From: Lacisediminimonas profundi
GTDB lineage: Bacteria > Pseudomonadota > Gammaproteobacteria > Burkholderiales > Burkholderiaceae_D
Length of the DNA: 64,000 bases
NCBI RefSeq assembly: GCF_008831265.1
Contig: NZ_VTTH01000003.1
Span: 62,001-126,000, forward strand
Reading direction: 5' to 3'
Position numbers and translations under genes: made by a program. Below, one piece after another: positions 44,170 to 52,568 of this stretch; position 1 is the first letter of the stretch, and every line of letters starts with the position of its first letter. The notes beneath the pieces are model-generated. The model was not told the origin of the DNA, made no database searches, and worked only from the letters and a program-made list of their open reading frames with translations.

Positions 44170-44619
44170 ATGGACATAAATGGAGAGCGGCTGCTGCCGG
44201 TATCGCGCGCGATCGTGTGGGACAGCCTGTTTGACACCAAGATCCTGATGGCGTCGGTTCCTGGCTGCGAGTCAGTGGAAAAGGAAAGCGATACGCTGTA
44301 TCGCGTCACCACTTTGCTGACCATCGGCCCGCTGAAGGCGAGATTCAAAGGCACGCTGACGATCGCCGACGCCCAGGCGCCGGACGCCTGTACCTTGCTG
44401 TTCGAAGGGCAGGGCGGTGCGGTCGGCATGGCCAAGGGTTCGGCCAAGGTTTTCCTGGAAGACGCCGAGGGTGGCACCAAGCTGAGCTACAAGGCCGATT
44501 CCCAGATCAGCGGCAAGCTGGCCCAGGTTGGCAGCCGTCTGATCGAAAGCGTGGCGAAGAAATTGTCGGGGGTGTTTTTTGACAAGTTTGAAGAGGCGGT
44601 GAAGGGGAAGCAAGGGTAG
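44170..44619 (+). CDS. CoxG-like SRPBCC-fold protein
   Basis: 149 residues. The START/SRPBCC pattern typical of CoxG: MDINGERLLPVSRAIVWDSL at the N-terminus, SVPGCESVEKES, and LSYKADSQISGKLAQVGSRL near the C-terminus. In CO dehydrogenase systems CoxG anchors the enzyme to the membrane or its electron acceptor; here it may play that role for the Mo hydroxylase. It starts 42 bases after the small subunit and ends the cluster. Downstream is a 1.1-kb block of repeats. Confidence 0.85.
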   Translation: MDINGERLLPVSRAIVWDSLFDTKILMASVPGCESVEKESDTLYRVTTLLTIGPLKARFKGTLTIADAQAPDACTLLFEGQGGAVGMAKGSAKVFLEDAEGGTKLSYKADSQISGKLAQVGSRLIESVAKKLSGVFFDKFEEAVKGKQG

Positions 44620-44629
44620 GGTAGAAATT

Positions 44630-44880
44630 CCGCGGGCCGCCGCACGCCACGAACGCTCCCCTCCTTTCAAGGCTGAGCATTACCCACATTTCGATGTGGA
44701 GACCGGCAACGGCCGATCGACTTTGTAGCTCCCTCCCTTTCAAGGGGAGGGCGGGGGTGGAGCAGGGGTTTCGGGCAGCATGCTGCCCGCCTGCGGAACG
44801 GTCTGCGCTTGCAAGCGCAGACGCGCCCTGCAAGGGGGGATGGGGTCCAGCAGCTTCATTACGGCGATGCGCTTTCGGCT
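44630..44880 (+). repeat. Terminal motif plus double-palindrome block, copy 2
   Basis: CGCACGCCACGAACG and CCTTTCAAGGCTGAGCATTA (about 44644-44681) form the terminal motif. Then comes the second copy of the palindrome block: GGGCAGCATGCTGCCC (44773-44788) and the 22-bp palindrome at 44801-44822, reading opposite to the copy at 31961-32115. It joins arm F through CAGCTTCATTACGGCGATG. Confidence 0.9.
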
Positions 44881-45184
44881 TTTTGGCTTGCGGATTGTTC
44901 GGCTGGGTTTGATGGTTGTCGTTGTGAAGCCGGGAGACACCCCGGCGGGTGTGTCCCTTTCTTTTAAAAAAAGAAAGGAACCAAAGAAAACAAGGTCAAA
45001 ACCCACTTGGCCAACGCCCGCTCCGATCGCCAACCAGACTCGGATGTCTGGGCCGAACCAATGCGACGTTCGCGAGGAAGGTCCTGCCACACGTTCGCCT
45101 CTGACCGGGATCAGTCAACCCGCTTCAATGCCGCCGACCGCACACGACTGCTCGTTGACTCCTAATTATTTTCGAAGCCGCTAA
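44881..45184 (+). repeat. Intergenic repeat arm F (type 2), left half of composite 3
   Basis: Outer arm with hairpin CCTTTCTTTT/AAAAGAAAGG (44956-44965 and 44969-44978) and type 2 inner segment, nearly identical to copy C, ending TTTTCGAAGCCGC. With copy G it fills the 1,073-base gap between coxG and the LysR gene. Frames inside it are repeat translations, not genes. Confidence 0.9.
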
Positions 45185-45260
45185 TTGGTGCTTGAGGTCC
45201 GATTGTCAGCGGGAGTGGGGGCCTCAGGGGATTTTCCGCCTTTCTCTGCCGTTCTTGAAC

Positions 45261-45640
45261 AGATCCCCTCCGTCGCTTGTTTGAAGCTTCGAAAAAATTT
45301 AAGAGTCAACGGTGCGCCGGGCATCGGTATAAGACACTTCATGGGGTTGGCTGATTAGGTAAGCGGCACACAGCCGAGGGATCATCTCTCGCGAAGGTTG
45401 CACTGGATTAGCCCAGACATCCGAGTCTGGTTGGCTATCGAAGCGGGCGTTGGCCAAGTGGGTTTTGACTTTGGTTTCTTTGGTGACTTTCTTTTCCAAA
45501 AGAAAGTTACACACCCGCCGGGGTGTCTCCCGGCTTCACACCGACAACCATCAAACCCATCCACACGACCCGCAAGCCAAAAAGCCAAAAAGCCAAAAAA
45601 CCACGTCGATGGGCAACGACCCCTTGAAGGCGATGGCGCG
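45261..45640 (-). repeat. Intergenic repeat arm G (type 1), right half of composite 3
   Basis: Spacer AGATCCCCTCCGTCGCTTGT as in composite 2, boundary TTTGAAGCTTCGAAAA, type 1 inner part and outer arm with hairpin ACTTTCTTTT/AAAAGAAAGT (45486-45495 and 45498-45507). The terminal motif is degenerate (GATGGGCAACGACCCCTTGA). It ends about 60 bases before the LysR start. Confidence 0.9.
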
Positions 45641-45692
45641 CCCGTAGGGCTTATCATTACAATCCCACTGCACCCCATACCATTCGCCGCCG

Positions 45693-46631
45693 ATGAGAAA
45701 AATCTCCCTGCGTCACCTGCGCTGCTTCCTGGCCGTCGCGGAGACCGGATCGTTTACCGTCGCCGCATCGCGCCTGTTCCAGACACAGTCTTCGCTGACC
45801 GCGACCATCCAGCAATTCGAGGAAGCAATCGGACTCAAGCTGTTTGAGCGCACCACCCGGCGCGTCGACCTCACCCCCGAAGCGATCCGTTTCCGCTCCG
45901 TCGCCGAAAAGCTGGTCAAGGATTTCGACAACGCGATCGGCGACCTGCACGCGATCGCCACCAGCCAGCGCGGCCATGTGCGCATCGCCGCTGCGCCGTC
46001 AATCGTGGTGCATGTGCTGACCCCGGCACTGCGCGCATTCCGCAATGCCTATCCGGATATCACGATCTCGGTGCAGGACGCCGGTTCGGCCCGCATCGAA
46101 CGCGCCGTGCTGGATGGCGAAGTGGATTTCGGCATCGCCAGCCGCTTGAAGGATTATCCGGAACTGGACTACAAACCCATCCTGCGCGACCCGTTCGGCG
46201 TGATCATGCCGCCCGAACATCCGCTTGCGGCAGGTGACGGTCCGGTGCGCTGGGCCGAACTGTCCGGATACGAATACATCGCGCTGACCAACGACACCGG
46301 CATCGGCGCCTTCCTGGAAAACTATCCGGAACTGGGACTGTCCAGGAACGCCAACCCCTACGATCACGCCTCCAGCACAAACTCGCTGTATGCAATGCTG
46401 AAGCTGGGTGGCAAGATTTCGGTGCTGCCATCGCTTGCGGCGCAGGCCAGTCCGATGAACGAATTCCGCTTCAGGGAGCTGACCGATCCCCCGATCACGC
46501 GCGAGATCTGCCTGATCACCCGGCAGCTGCGCTCGTTTTCGCCGAACACGCAGCGCATCCTGGAAGTGCTGATGGCGACGATACGCGGGACCTCCTTCCT
46601 CAACGGCACGGAGGCGGTTGCAGCCGACTAG
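45693..46631 (+). CDS. LysR-family transcriptional regulator
   Basis: 312 residues. N-terminal winged helix-turn-helix: KISLRHLRCFLAVAETGSFT, SRLFQTQSSLTATIQQFEEA and LFERTTRRVDLT. The C-terminal effector-binding domain begins near residue 90 (HVRIAAAPSIVVHVLTPALR). It lies downstream of the Mo-hydroxylase cluster on the same strand, separated by composite repeat 3; control of that cluster is plausible but unproven. A short GCCC-GTA-GGGC hairpin precedes it. Confidence 0.92.
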   Translation: MRKISLRHLRCFLAVAETGSFTVAASRLFQTQSSLTATIQQFEEAIGLKLFERTTRRVDLTPEAIRFRSVAEKLVKDFDNAIGDLHAIATSQRGHVRIAAAPSIVVHVLTPALRAFRNAYPDITISVQDAGSARIERAVLDGEVDFGIASRLKDYPELDYKPILRDPFGVIMPPEHPLAAGDGPVRWAELSGYEYIALTNDTGIGAFLENYPELGLSRNANPYDHASSTNSLYAMLKLGGKISVLPSLAAQASPMNEFRFRELTDPPITREICLITRQLRSFSPNTQRILEVLMATIRGTSFLNGTEAVAAD

Positions 46632-46787
46632 CGGCACGGGTGGGGCTGATGGCGGGGCGGATTGATCACGGTCAATTCGCTTCATGGCATCAGGGACAGC
46701 ATGTGCACGGGACCATAAACTGAAGGTCCTCCCACATGGGGTGTTTGATTCCGATGCTCGCTTCGGCTGCAATGTGCAGTTTGCCGA

Positions 46788-48755
46788 ATGCCGCCCAGGC
46801 TGAAGCGCAGCCGGCCGCGGCCGATTTCGGTTGAGCATATGCAGGCAGACAACCCAGCAAGCATGCCGCGTCGCGAACAGAGCCGCGCGCGCGCATGCAC
46901 TCGCCGGCCGGTCAAGCTCGTGGCCGAATACCTGTCACGGCTGTGCGCGGCAACGGTGTTGGTGATCGGTGTGCTGGTCTTGTCCGGTTGGCTGTTGGAT
47001 GTGCCGCGGCCACAGCACGTGTTTTCCGGCCTGGCTGCGATGAAGGCGAACACCGCAGCCTGTTTCATTCTTGCCGGCATCGCACTCTGGACTGGCTCCA
47101 TCCTGGCTGCGGCGCACGGCCGCGCGCGCGCGTTCTTGCGCGTTCTGTCGCTGGCTTGCTCGACCGGCGTGCTGATGGTGGGCTTCCTGACCAGCGTCGA
47201 ATACCTCGCCGGGATCGACTTTGGCATCGACCAGTTGATGGCGCAGGACAGGACCAGTCTTCCCGGCGACATTCCCGGCCGGATGGCGGCCAATACTGCG
47301 GTCAACTTCATTGCATCTGGCGCAGCCCTTCTGCTGCTCGCCCAGGCAAGGCGGGATTTCACCTGGCTCCTGCATGGATTCGTGCTGGTACCTTTCCTGA
47401 TTGCCGGCACGGCGCTGCTCGGCTATATCTACAACGTCGAGGCTTTCTACCGGCTCCGGCTGGACTTCACGCCGATATCGGTTGATGCAGTGGTGGCCTT
47501 CCTGCTGCTCGGACTGGGAATAATGAACGCCAGGCCGCACTTTCCACTTCGCCGCACCTTCTGGAGCGACAGCGACGCCGGGGCCGCCGCCCGTTTGTTG
47601 CTTCCGGCCACCATCGGCATCCCGCTCCTGTCGGGCTGGCTGGCGCTGCGTGGCATGGAGCTGGATCTTTACAGTGCTACCGTCGGCATGGCGTTCGTCA
47701 CCATGGCTAATATTGTCGCGTTGACCGCCCTGGTGCAGTGGAGTGCGATGAAGCTGTTACGAAGCGAGCAACGACGCCGGCTAGCGGAGAGCTCGCTGCA
47801 GGCCAGCGAGGAGCGCTATCGAACCGTGGTGGCCGCCCTGTTCGATGGCGTGGTGCTGATGAATGCGGATGGCACGATCAAGGCGTCCAATTCCAGCGCA
47901 CAACGAATACTGGGACTGAGCATGGATGAACTGGCCGGGAAGACTTCGTACGATCCGCACTGGCAGGCGATTCATGAGGACGGGTCGCCGTTTCCCGGCG
48001 AACAGCATCCGGCCACGATGACACTGAAAACGGGGGAGTCGCTGAGCGGCGTCATCATGGGATTGCAGAAGCCCGGCGGGGTGATCTGCTGGATCTCGAT
48101 CAATTCCCAGCCCCTGTACAAGCCCGGGCAGTCGCGGCCGCATGCCGTGGTGACTTCGTTCGCGGACATCACCGATCGCAAGCGAGCCGAGGACGCGCTG
48201 AAGGAGCTACAGGCCCGCTTGCGGGAGGAAGCGATTCGCGACCCGCTGACCGGACTGTTCAATCGCCGCTACCTGGAGGAGACGCTGTCGCGGGAATTGT
48301 CGCGCGCGGCACGCGAAGGACATCCGGTGAGCGTCCTGATGATGGATATCGACCACTTCAAGAAATTGAATGATACCTATGGTCACCAGGCCGGCGATGA
48401 TGTCTTGCGGGCAATTGGCACCATGCTCTTGCAACATGCCCGTCGCAGCGACATCCCGTGCCGCTATGGCGGCGAGGAATTCCTGGTGGTGCTGCCGCAC
48501 ATGACCCGGGACGCCGCCCGTGAGCGCGCTGATCATGTGCGCGAGGACTTCGCACGCCAGGCCATCGATGCCCAGGGCCAGCAGGTGCGCTCGACCATCT
48601 GCATAGGCGTTGCCGCCTATCCGGCTGACGGCGAGACGGCGGAACAACTGATTGCGGCGGCGGACCGGGCGCTGTATTGCGCCAAGCACACCGGGCGCAA
48701 CCGGGTATGCGTTGCAATCGACGGCGCGGAAAAGGCGGCAAGCGGGACTGCCTGA
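46788..48755 (+). CDS. Membrane PAS-GGDEF diguanylate cyclase
   Basis: 655 residues. About seven hydrophobic segments occupy residues 45-330 (for example TVLVIGVLVLSGWLL, WLLHGFVLVPFLIAGTALLG and TIGIPLLSGWLAL), then a PAS domain (about 340-460, RYRTVVAALFDGVVLMNADG) and a GGDEF domain (about 485-645). The active-site loop is GGEEF, competent for c-di-GMP synthesis, and the inhibitory-site RXXD (RRSD) lies five residues upstream, so product feedback is expected. DMDHFKxxND-type metal residues are present (MMDIDHFKKLNDTYGH). The ATG at 46788 lacks a ribosome site; the ATG at 46839 is a reasonable alternative. Stands alone. Confidence 0.9.
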   Translation: MPPRLKRSRPRPISVEHMQADNPASMPRREQSRARACTRRPVKLVAEYLSRLCAATVLVIGVLVLSGWLLDVPRPQHVFSGLAAMKANTAACFILAGIALWTGSILAAAHGRARAFLRVLSLACSTGVLMVGFLTSVEYLAGIDFGIDQLMAQDRTSLPGDIPGRMAANTAVNFIASGAALLLLAQARRDFTWLLHGFVLVPFLIAGTALLGYIYNVEAFYRLRLDFTPISVDAVVAFLLLGLGIMNARPHFPLRRTFWSDSDAGAAARLLLPATIGIPLLSGWLALRGMELDLYSATVGMAFVTMANIVALTALVQWSAMKLLRSEQRRRLAESSLQASEERYRTVVAALFDGVVLMNADGTIKASNSSAQRILGLSMDELAGKTSYDPHWQAIHEDGSPFPGEQHPATMTLKTGESLSGVIMGLQKPGGVICWISINSQPLYKPGQSRPHAVVTSFADITDRKRAEDALKELQARLREEAIRDPLTGLFNRRYLEETLSRELSRAAREGHPVSVLMMDIDHFKKLNDTYGHQAGDDVLRAIGTMLLQHARRSDIPCRYGGEEFLVVLPHMTRDAARERADHVREDFARQAIDAQGQQVRSTICIGVAAYPADGETAEQLIAAADRALYCAKHTGRNRVCVAIDGAEKAASGTA

Positions 48756-48838
48756 GACGGCTGTCCCGGTCCCTTGGCGGCTTGCGCGTTCGCCTGTTCT
48801 TTCGCGGTCACCCGGATCGGCAGGCGGGCGCAATCTGC

Positions 48839-50065
48839 TCAGATCACCTTCTTCTCCCGCAGTGCCGCGATCTCCGCTTCGGTCTTTCCAAGTACTCGGG
48901 CCAGCACTTTCTCCGAGTGTTCGCCCAGCAGCGGCGGTGCCTGTTCGTAGGTGACCGGCGTGCCCTTCAGCCGCAGCGGGCTGGCGATGGTGCCGACCGT
49001 ACCGCCGTCCGCGCGCGGCAGGTCGACCCGCAGGCCGCGATGGCGGACTTGCTGGTCCTCGAACACTTGCTGGTAGTTGTTGATAGGGCCGCAGGGGACG
49101 CCGTGGGCTTCCAGCCGCGCGCTCCATTCCGCGCTGCTGCGGTTCTTCATGATCTGCTCCAGTTGCGGTATCAGCCGGTCGCGTCCGGTGATCCGGTCCT
49201 GCACGCGCCGCCACTGCGGATCTTCGCCCAGATCGCTGTGGCCGATGGCTTCGCAGTAGCGCTTCCACTGGGTGTCGTTGCCGACCGCCACCACCATTTG
49301 TCCGTCCAATGTGTCGAACACCTGATAGGGAACCATGGTCGCGTGGCTGTTGCCGTAGCGGTGCGGCACCTTGCCGGTGGCGAAGTAGCCGGTCACCTGG
49401 TTGCCGCCGATCGCCACGATGGAGTCGAGCAGGGCCATGTCAATGTACTGGCCGCGGCCGGTCACTGTGCGGTGGTTCAGGGCGCCAAGAATGGCAATCG
49501 TTGCGTACATGCCGGTGATGACGTCCGCAATCGCGATGCCGACCTTCTGTGGCCCGCCACCCGGGCGGCTGTCGGCTTCGCCGGTGATGCTCATCAGTCC
49601 GCCCATGGCCTGGAATACGATGTCGTAGCCGGGCTGGTCCGCCTTGGGGCCGTCCTGGCCATACCCGGTGATCGAGCAGTAAACCAGGCCAGGATTGATC
49701 TTCGACAGCGATGCGTAGTCGAGGCCGTAACGTGCCAGGTCGCCGACCTTGAAGTTCTCGATGAAGACGTCGCTCTGCTCCGCCAGTTCGCGCACCAACG
49801 CCTGGCCTGCGGCCGAGGAGATGTCGATCGTCAGCGACTCCTTGCCGCGGTTGGCGGCGGCATAGTAGGTCGAGTCGCGCGAGCTGGCGCCGTCGGCCGC
49901 CGCTATCCATGGCGGGCCCCAGGCGCGGGTGTCGTCACCGACGCCCGGCCGCTCCACCTTGATCACTTCGGCGCCCATGTCGGCCAGGTTTTGCGTACAC
50001 CAGGGACCGGCGAGAATGCGGGACAGGTCCAGTACGCGGATGTGCGAGAGGGTTTTTTCAGTCAT
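48839..50065 (-). CDS. CaiB/BaiF-family (type III) CoA-transferase
   Basis: 408 residues. Hallmarks: VLDLSRILAGPWCTQNLADMGAEVIKVE at the N-terminus, NRGKESLTID, and the catalytic Asp148 in QPGYDIVFQAMGGLMSITGE. These enzymes move CoA between carboxylic acids without ATP. It is the last gene of a minus-strand operon with two Bug proteins, an FAD monooxygenase and two MaoC-like proteins, implying activation of a carboxylic acid to its CoA thioester for hydration. It converges with the diguanylate cyclase gene. Confidence 0.93.
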   Translation of the reverse strand: MTEKTLSHIRVLDLSRILAGPWCTQNLADMGAEVIKVERPGVGDDTRAWGPPWIAAADGASSRDSTYYAAANRGKESLTIDISSAAGQALVRELAEQSDVFIENFKVGDLARYGLDYASLSKINPGLVYCSITGYGQDGPKADQPGYDIVFQAMGGLMSITGEADSRPGGGPQKVGIAIADVITGMYATIAILGALNHRTVTGRGQYIDMALLDSIVAIGGNQVTGYFATGKVPHRYGNSHATMVPYQVFDTLDGQMVVAVGNDTQWKRYCEAIGHSDLGEDPQWRRVQDRITGRDRLIPQLEQIMKNRSSAEWSARLEAHGVPCGPINNYQQVFEDQQVRHRGLRVDLPRADGGTVGTIASPLRLKGTPVTYEQAPPLLGEHSEKVLARVLGKTEAEIAALREKKVI

Positions 50066-50146
50066 TGCTTCAAACCAGGTTCGGTATCTTGTGTTGTCTT
50101 GATGTTGTTCGCTGCTGCTGCTGTTTTTGCGGCCGCTGCTGCTGGG

Positions 50147-51145
50147 CTAAGGCTGGCGCAGCAGCTTGGCGCGTTCCACCAGCGAGCGCTCGGATACGTA
50201 AAACTCTTTCGCCCATTTTTCGTACTCCGTCGACGAGCGATACCATTCGGTCTGGCGCAGGTTGTCGAGCAGCTTTTTGTATTCGGGGTCGTCGATGGCA
50301 GCCTTGAATGCATCCTGCAGTTTCTTCACGACCTCGGGCGCCATGCCCTTCGGTCCTACCAGTCCATAGGGTGCAGGGTAGGCAAGGTCATGGCCGAGCA
50401 TGCGCGCAGTGGGCACGCCAGGCAGCCATTGCGCAGGCTTCTCGTCGAAGGTGAGCAGAACCCGCAGCCTGCCGCCGCTGGCGTGCGGCGCGACGCTGCC
50501 GGCGGCATCGACCGTGGCCACCACATGGCCTCCGATCAGGGCGGTCGTGGCTTCGTTGCTGCTCTTGTAGCCGATGTGGTTGACGTCGACCTTGGCCATG
50601 CTGCCGAGGGCTTCGGTCAGCAGGTGCATGGTGGTGCCGGCGCCCGCGGTGCCGACGCTGAGCTTGCCGGGATTGGCGCGTCCCCACGCCAGCAATTCAC
50701 TGGCTTGCTGGAATGGCGAATCGGCGCGCACGGTCATGACGAAGCTGTAGCCGCCCAGCCCGGCGATCCAGGTGAAGTCGCGCAACGGATCCCAGTCGAC
50801 TTTCTGTATGTGCGGGTAGCGCAGCAGGCCCGCCGTGGCGGCGGCAATCGTGTAGCCGTCGGGTTTTTCCTGTTTGGCCATCGTGGACGGGCCCAGCGTC
50901 GCGCCGGCGCCCGGTTTGTTCTCGACGATGATCGGTTGGCCGAGCTGACGACCGGCCAGTTCAGCCAGCTTGCGAAAGGTGATGTCGGTCGGGCCGCCGG
51001 CACCGAAGCCGACCACCATGCGGATCGGGCGGTTCGGGTAGGCCTGGGCTGCGGCCGTGGCCGGAACCAGCGCGGCCAGCAGCCAGCACAGCCCGGCCAT
51101 TGCCGCTTTGGCTCCGGGGAAATTCCTGATTTTCAGCGTTGTCAT
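50147..51145 (-). CDS. Bug/TctC-family periplasmic binding protein
   Basis: 332 residues with a signal peptide (AAMAGLCWLLAALVPATAAA) and maturation near AQAYPNRPIRMVVGF. Family motifs IIVENKPGAGATLGPSTMAK and KPDGYTIAAAT. AGGAGA precedes the ATG. No TctAB permease genes are nearby, so it depends on distant permeases or acts as a receptor. A short GCTGCTGTT-type repeat lies in the 80-base gap to the CoA-transferase gene. Confidence 0.92.
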   Translation of the reverse strand: MTTLKIRNFPGAKAAMAGLCWLLAALVPATAAAQAYPNRPIRMVVGFGAGGPTDITFRKLAELAGRQLGQPIIVENKPGAGATLGPSTMAKQEKPDGYTIAAATAGLLRYPHIQKVDWDPLRDFTWIAGLGGYSFVMTVRADSPFQQASELLAWGRANPGKLSVGTAGAGTTMHLLTEALGSMAKVDVNHIGYKSSNEATTALIGGHVVATVDAAGSVAPHASGGRLRVLLTFDEKPAQWLPGVPTARMLGHDLAYPAPYGLVGPKGMAPEVVKKLQDAFKAAIDDPEYKKLLDNLRQTEWYRSSTEYEKWAKEFYVSERSLVERAKLLRQP

Positions 51146-51214
51146 CGAATGTCTCCTGTTGTCCTGTTGTATTGGATATTGCGTTCGGGTCGATGTTGCT
51201 TTGCGGCTTGAGCG

Positions 51215-52477
51215 TCAGGCTGCGGGTGCGGTGCCGGCTGCCACGTTCGCCGGCACGTTCCATGAGTCGCGCTTGTTGAGGGTCTCGACATCGAAGCCTG
51301 CCAGTTGCTTGTAGCGGCGTTCGACTTCCAGTAATTCATTGGCCGCATCCGCATGGGCGGCCCGGCGTGCCAGTTCGCTGACCCTGGCCATCACGTCGCC
51401 GGCCTGGCGGCGGTTGGCAGTCTGCACGTTGCCGGTGGCGGGGCGGCGCTGTTGCTCGTACCACTGCAGGGCGTCGTCGATGCCGGGCCGGGTGCCGATT
51501 GCCCAGGCCAGCACGCGGGCGTCGATGATTGCCTGGGACGCGCCGTTCGATCCGAATGGATACATGGCGTGGGCAGCGTCGCCGAGCAGGGTGCAGTGGC
51601 CGTAGGTCCAGCGCGGCAGGGGATCGATGTCGGCCATCGGGTATTCCCATGCGATCGGCGCAGCGGCTACCAGGGCATGGACATCCAGCCATTCGAAGCG
51701 CCAGTCGCTGACAGTCTGCGCCAGCTTCGCCGGCGAGACTTCGAGGTTCCAGTTGCCTAATTCTGCGGCCGGCGCCTTGTCATCGCGCGGACGTACCAGC
51801 AGCCAGTTGAGCATGCCGTCGCCGATCGGGTAGACCACGATGCGCTGGTTCTCATCGCCGATGATGACCATCGAATGGCCGCTCAGGAAGGGGGCTGCCC
51901 GCGTGGTGCCGCGGTACATCACCCAGCCATTGCTTGCCAGCGGCGTCGGCTGGCCGGCCAGGTGGTCGCGCAGCGCCGAGCGGATGCCGTCTGCCGCGAC
52001 CAGCAGATCGGCTTCGAACGACAGCCTGGTGCCGGCCTGGACGTCGGTTCCATGAAATTCGACCCGGCCGTCGGCGCGGGTGGTGGCAGTGGACAGGCGG
52101 ATGCCGGTGCGAATCGCCCCTTGGCCCAGGCGCTCGCGGACGGCTTGCGCCAGCAGGTCCTGCAGCTTGCCGCGGTGGATCGAGTATTGCGGCCAGCGGT
52201 AGCCGGCTTCGGTGCCGCGCGACTCGGCCCAGATCAGCTTGCCGGCCGGATCGTAGTAGGCCAGCTCGGCAGTCCTTATACCGGCCCTCTCGAGTTGGTC
52301 GCCCAGTCCCAATTCGGCCAGCTCGCGCACTGCATGCGGTGGCAGGTTGAGACCGACGCCGACCTGCCGCAGTTGCGGCGCTGCTTCGAATACGGTGACG
52401 TTGCGCTGGCCGGCAGCATGCAGGCTGAGCGCTGCCGTCAGCCCGCCGATGCCGGCGCCTGAAATGGCGATATCCAT
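51215..52477 (-). CDS. FAD-dependent aromatic-ring monooxygenase
   Basis: 420 residues from the ATG at 52477 (AGGAAA seven bases upstream); an in-frame extension to 52606 is not supported. Class A flavoprotein hydroxylase motifs: GAGIGGL near the start (Rossmann GxGxxG), DLLVAADGIRSALR (DG motif) and GDAAHAMYPFGSNGASQAI (GD motif). It resembles salicylate and 6-hydroxynicotinate 3-monooxygenases. NAD(P)H-dependent hydroxylation of an aromatic or heteroaromatic acid is likely. It lies between two binding-protein genes in the IclR-linked operon. Substrate not assignable. Confidence 0.9.
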   Translation of the reverse strand: MDIAISGAGIGGLTAALSLHAAGQRNVTVFEAAPQLRQVGVGLNLPPHAVRELAELGLGDQLERAGIRTAELAYYDPAGKLIWAESRGTEAGYRWPQYSIHRGKLQDLLAQAVRERLGQGAIRTGIRLSTATTRADGRVEFHGTDVQAGTRLSFEADLLVAADGIRSALRDHLAGQPTPLASNGWVMYRGTTRAAPFLSGHSMVIIGDENQRIVVYPIGDGMLNWLLVRPRDDKAPAAELGNWNLEVSPAKLAQTVSDWRFEWLDVHALVAAAPIAWEYPMADIDPLPRWTYGHCTLLGDAAHAMYPFGSNGASQAIIDARVLAWAIGTRPGIDDALQWYEQQRRPATGNVQTANRRQAGDVMARVSELARRAAHADAANELLEVERRYKQLAGFDVETLNKRDSWNVPANVAAGTAPAA

Positions 52478-52568
52478 CGTTTGTTTCCTGTCTGTCGGTC
52501 TGTCGGTATCGGTATTACAGGCTGCTGGCGGTGACCAGCAGCTTGTGTACGGAAATGTCCGGGAATGC

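Noticed and set aside
40446-44619. Aerobic CO dehydrogenase
   Set aside because: The active-site loop is AYRGVARP, not the AYRCSFR of form I CoxL, and the neighbours (HyuAB, Rid, ThDP decarboxylase) point to organic-nitrogen catabolism.
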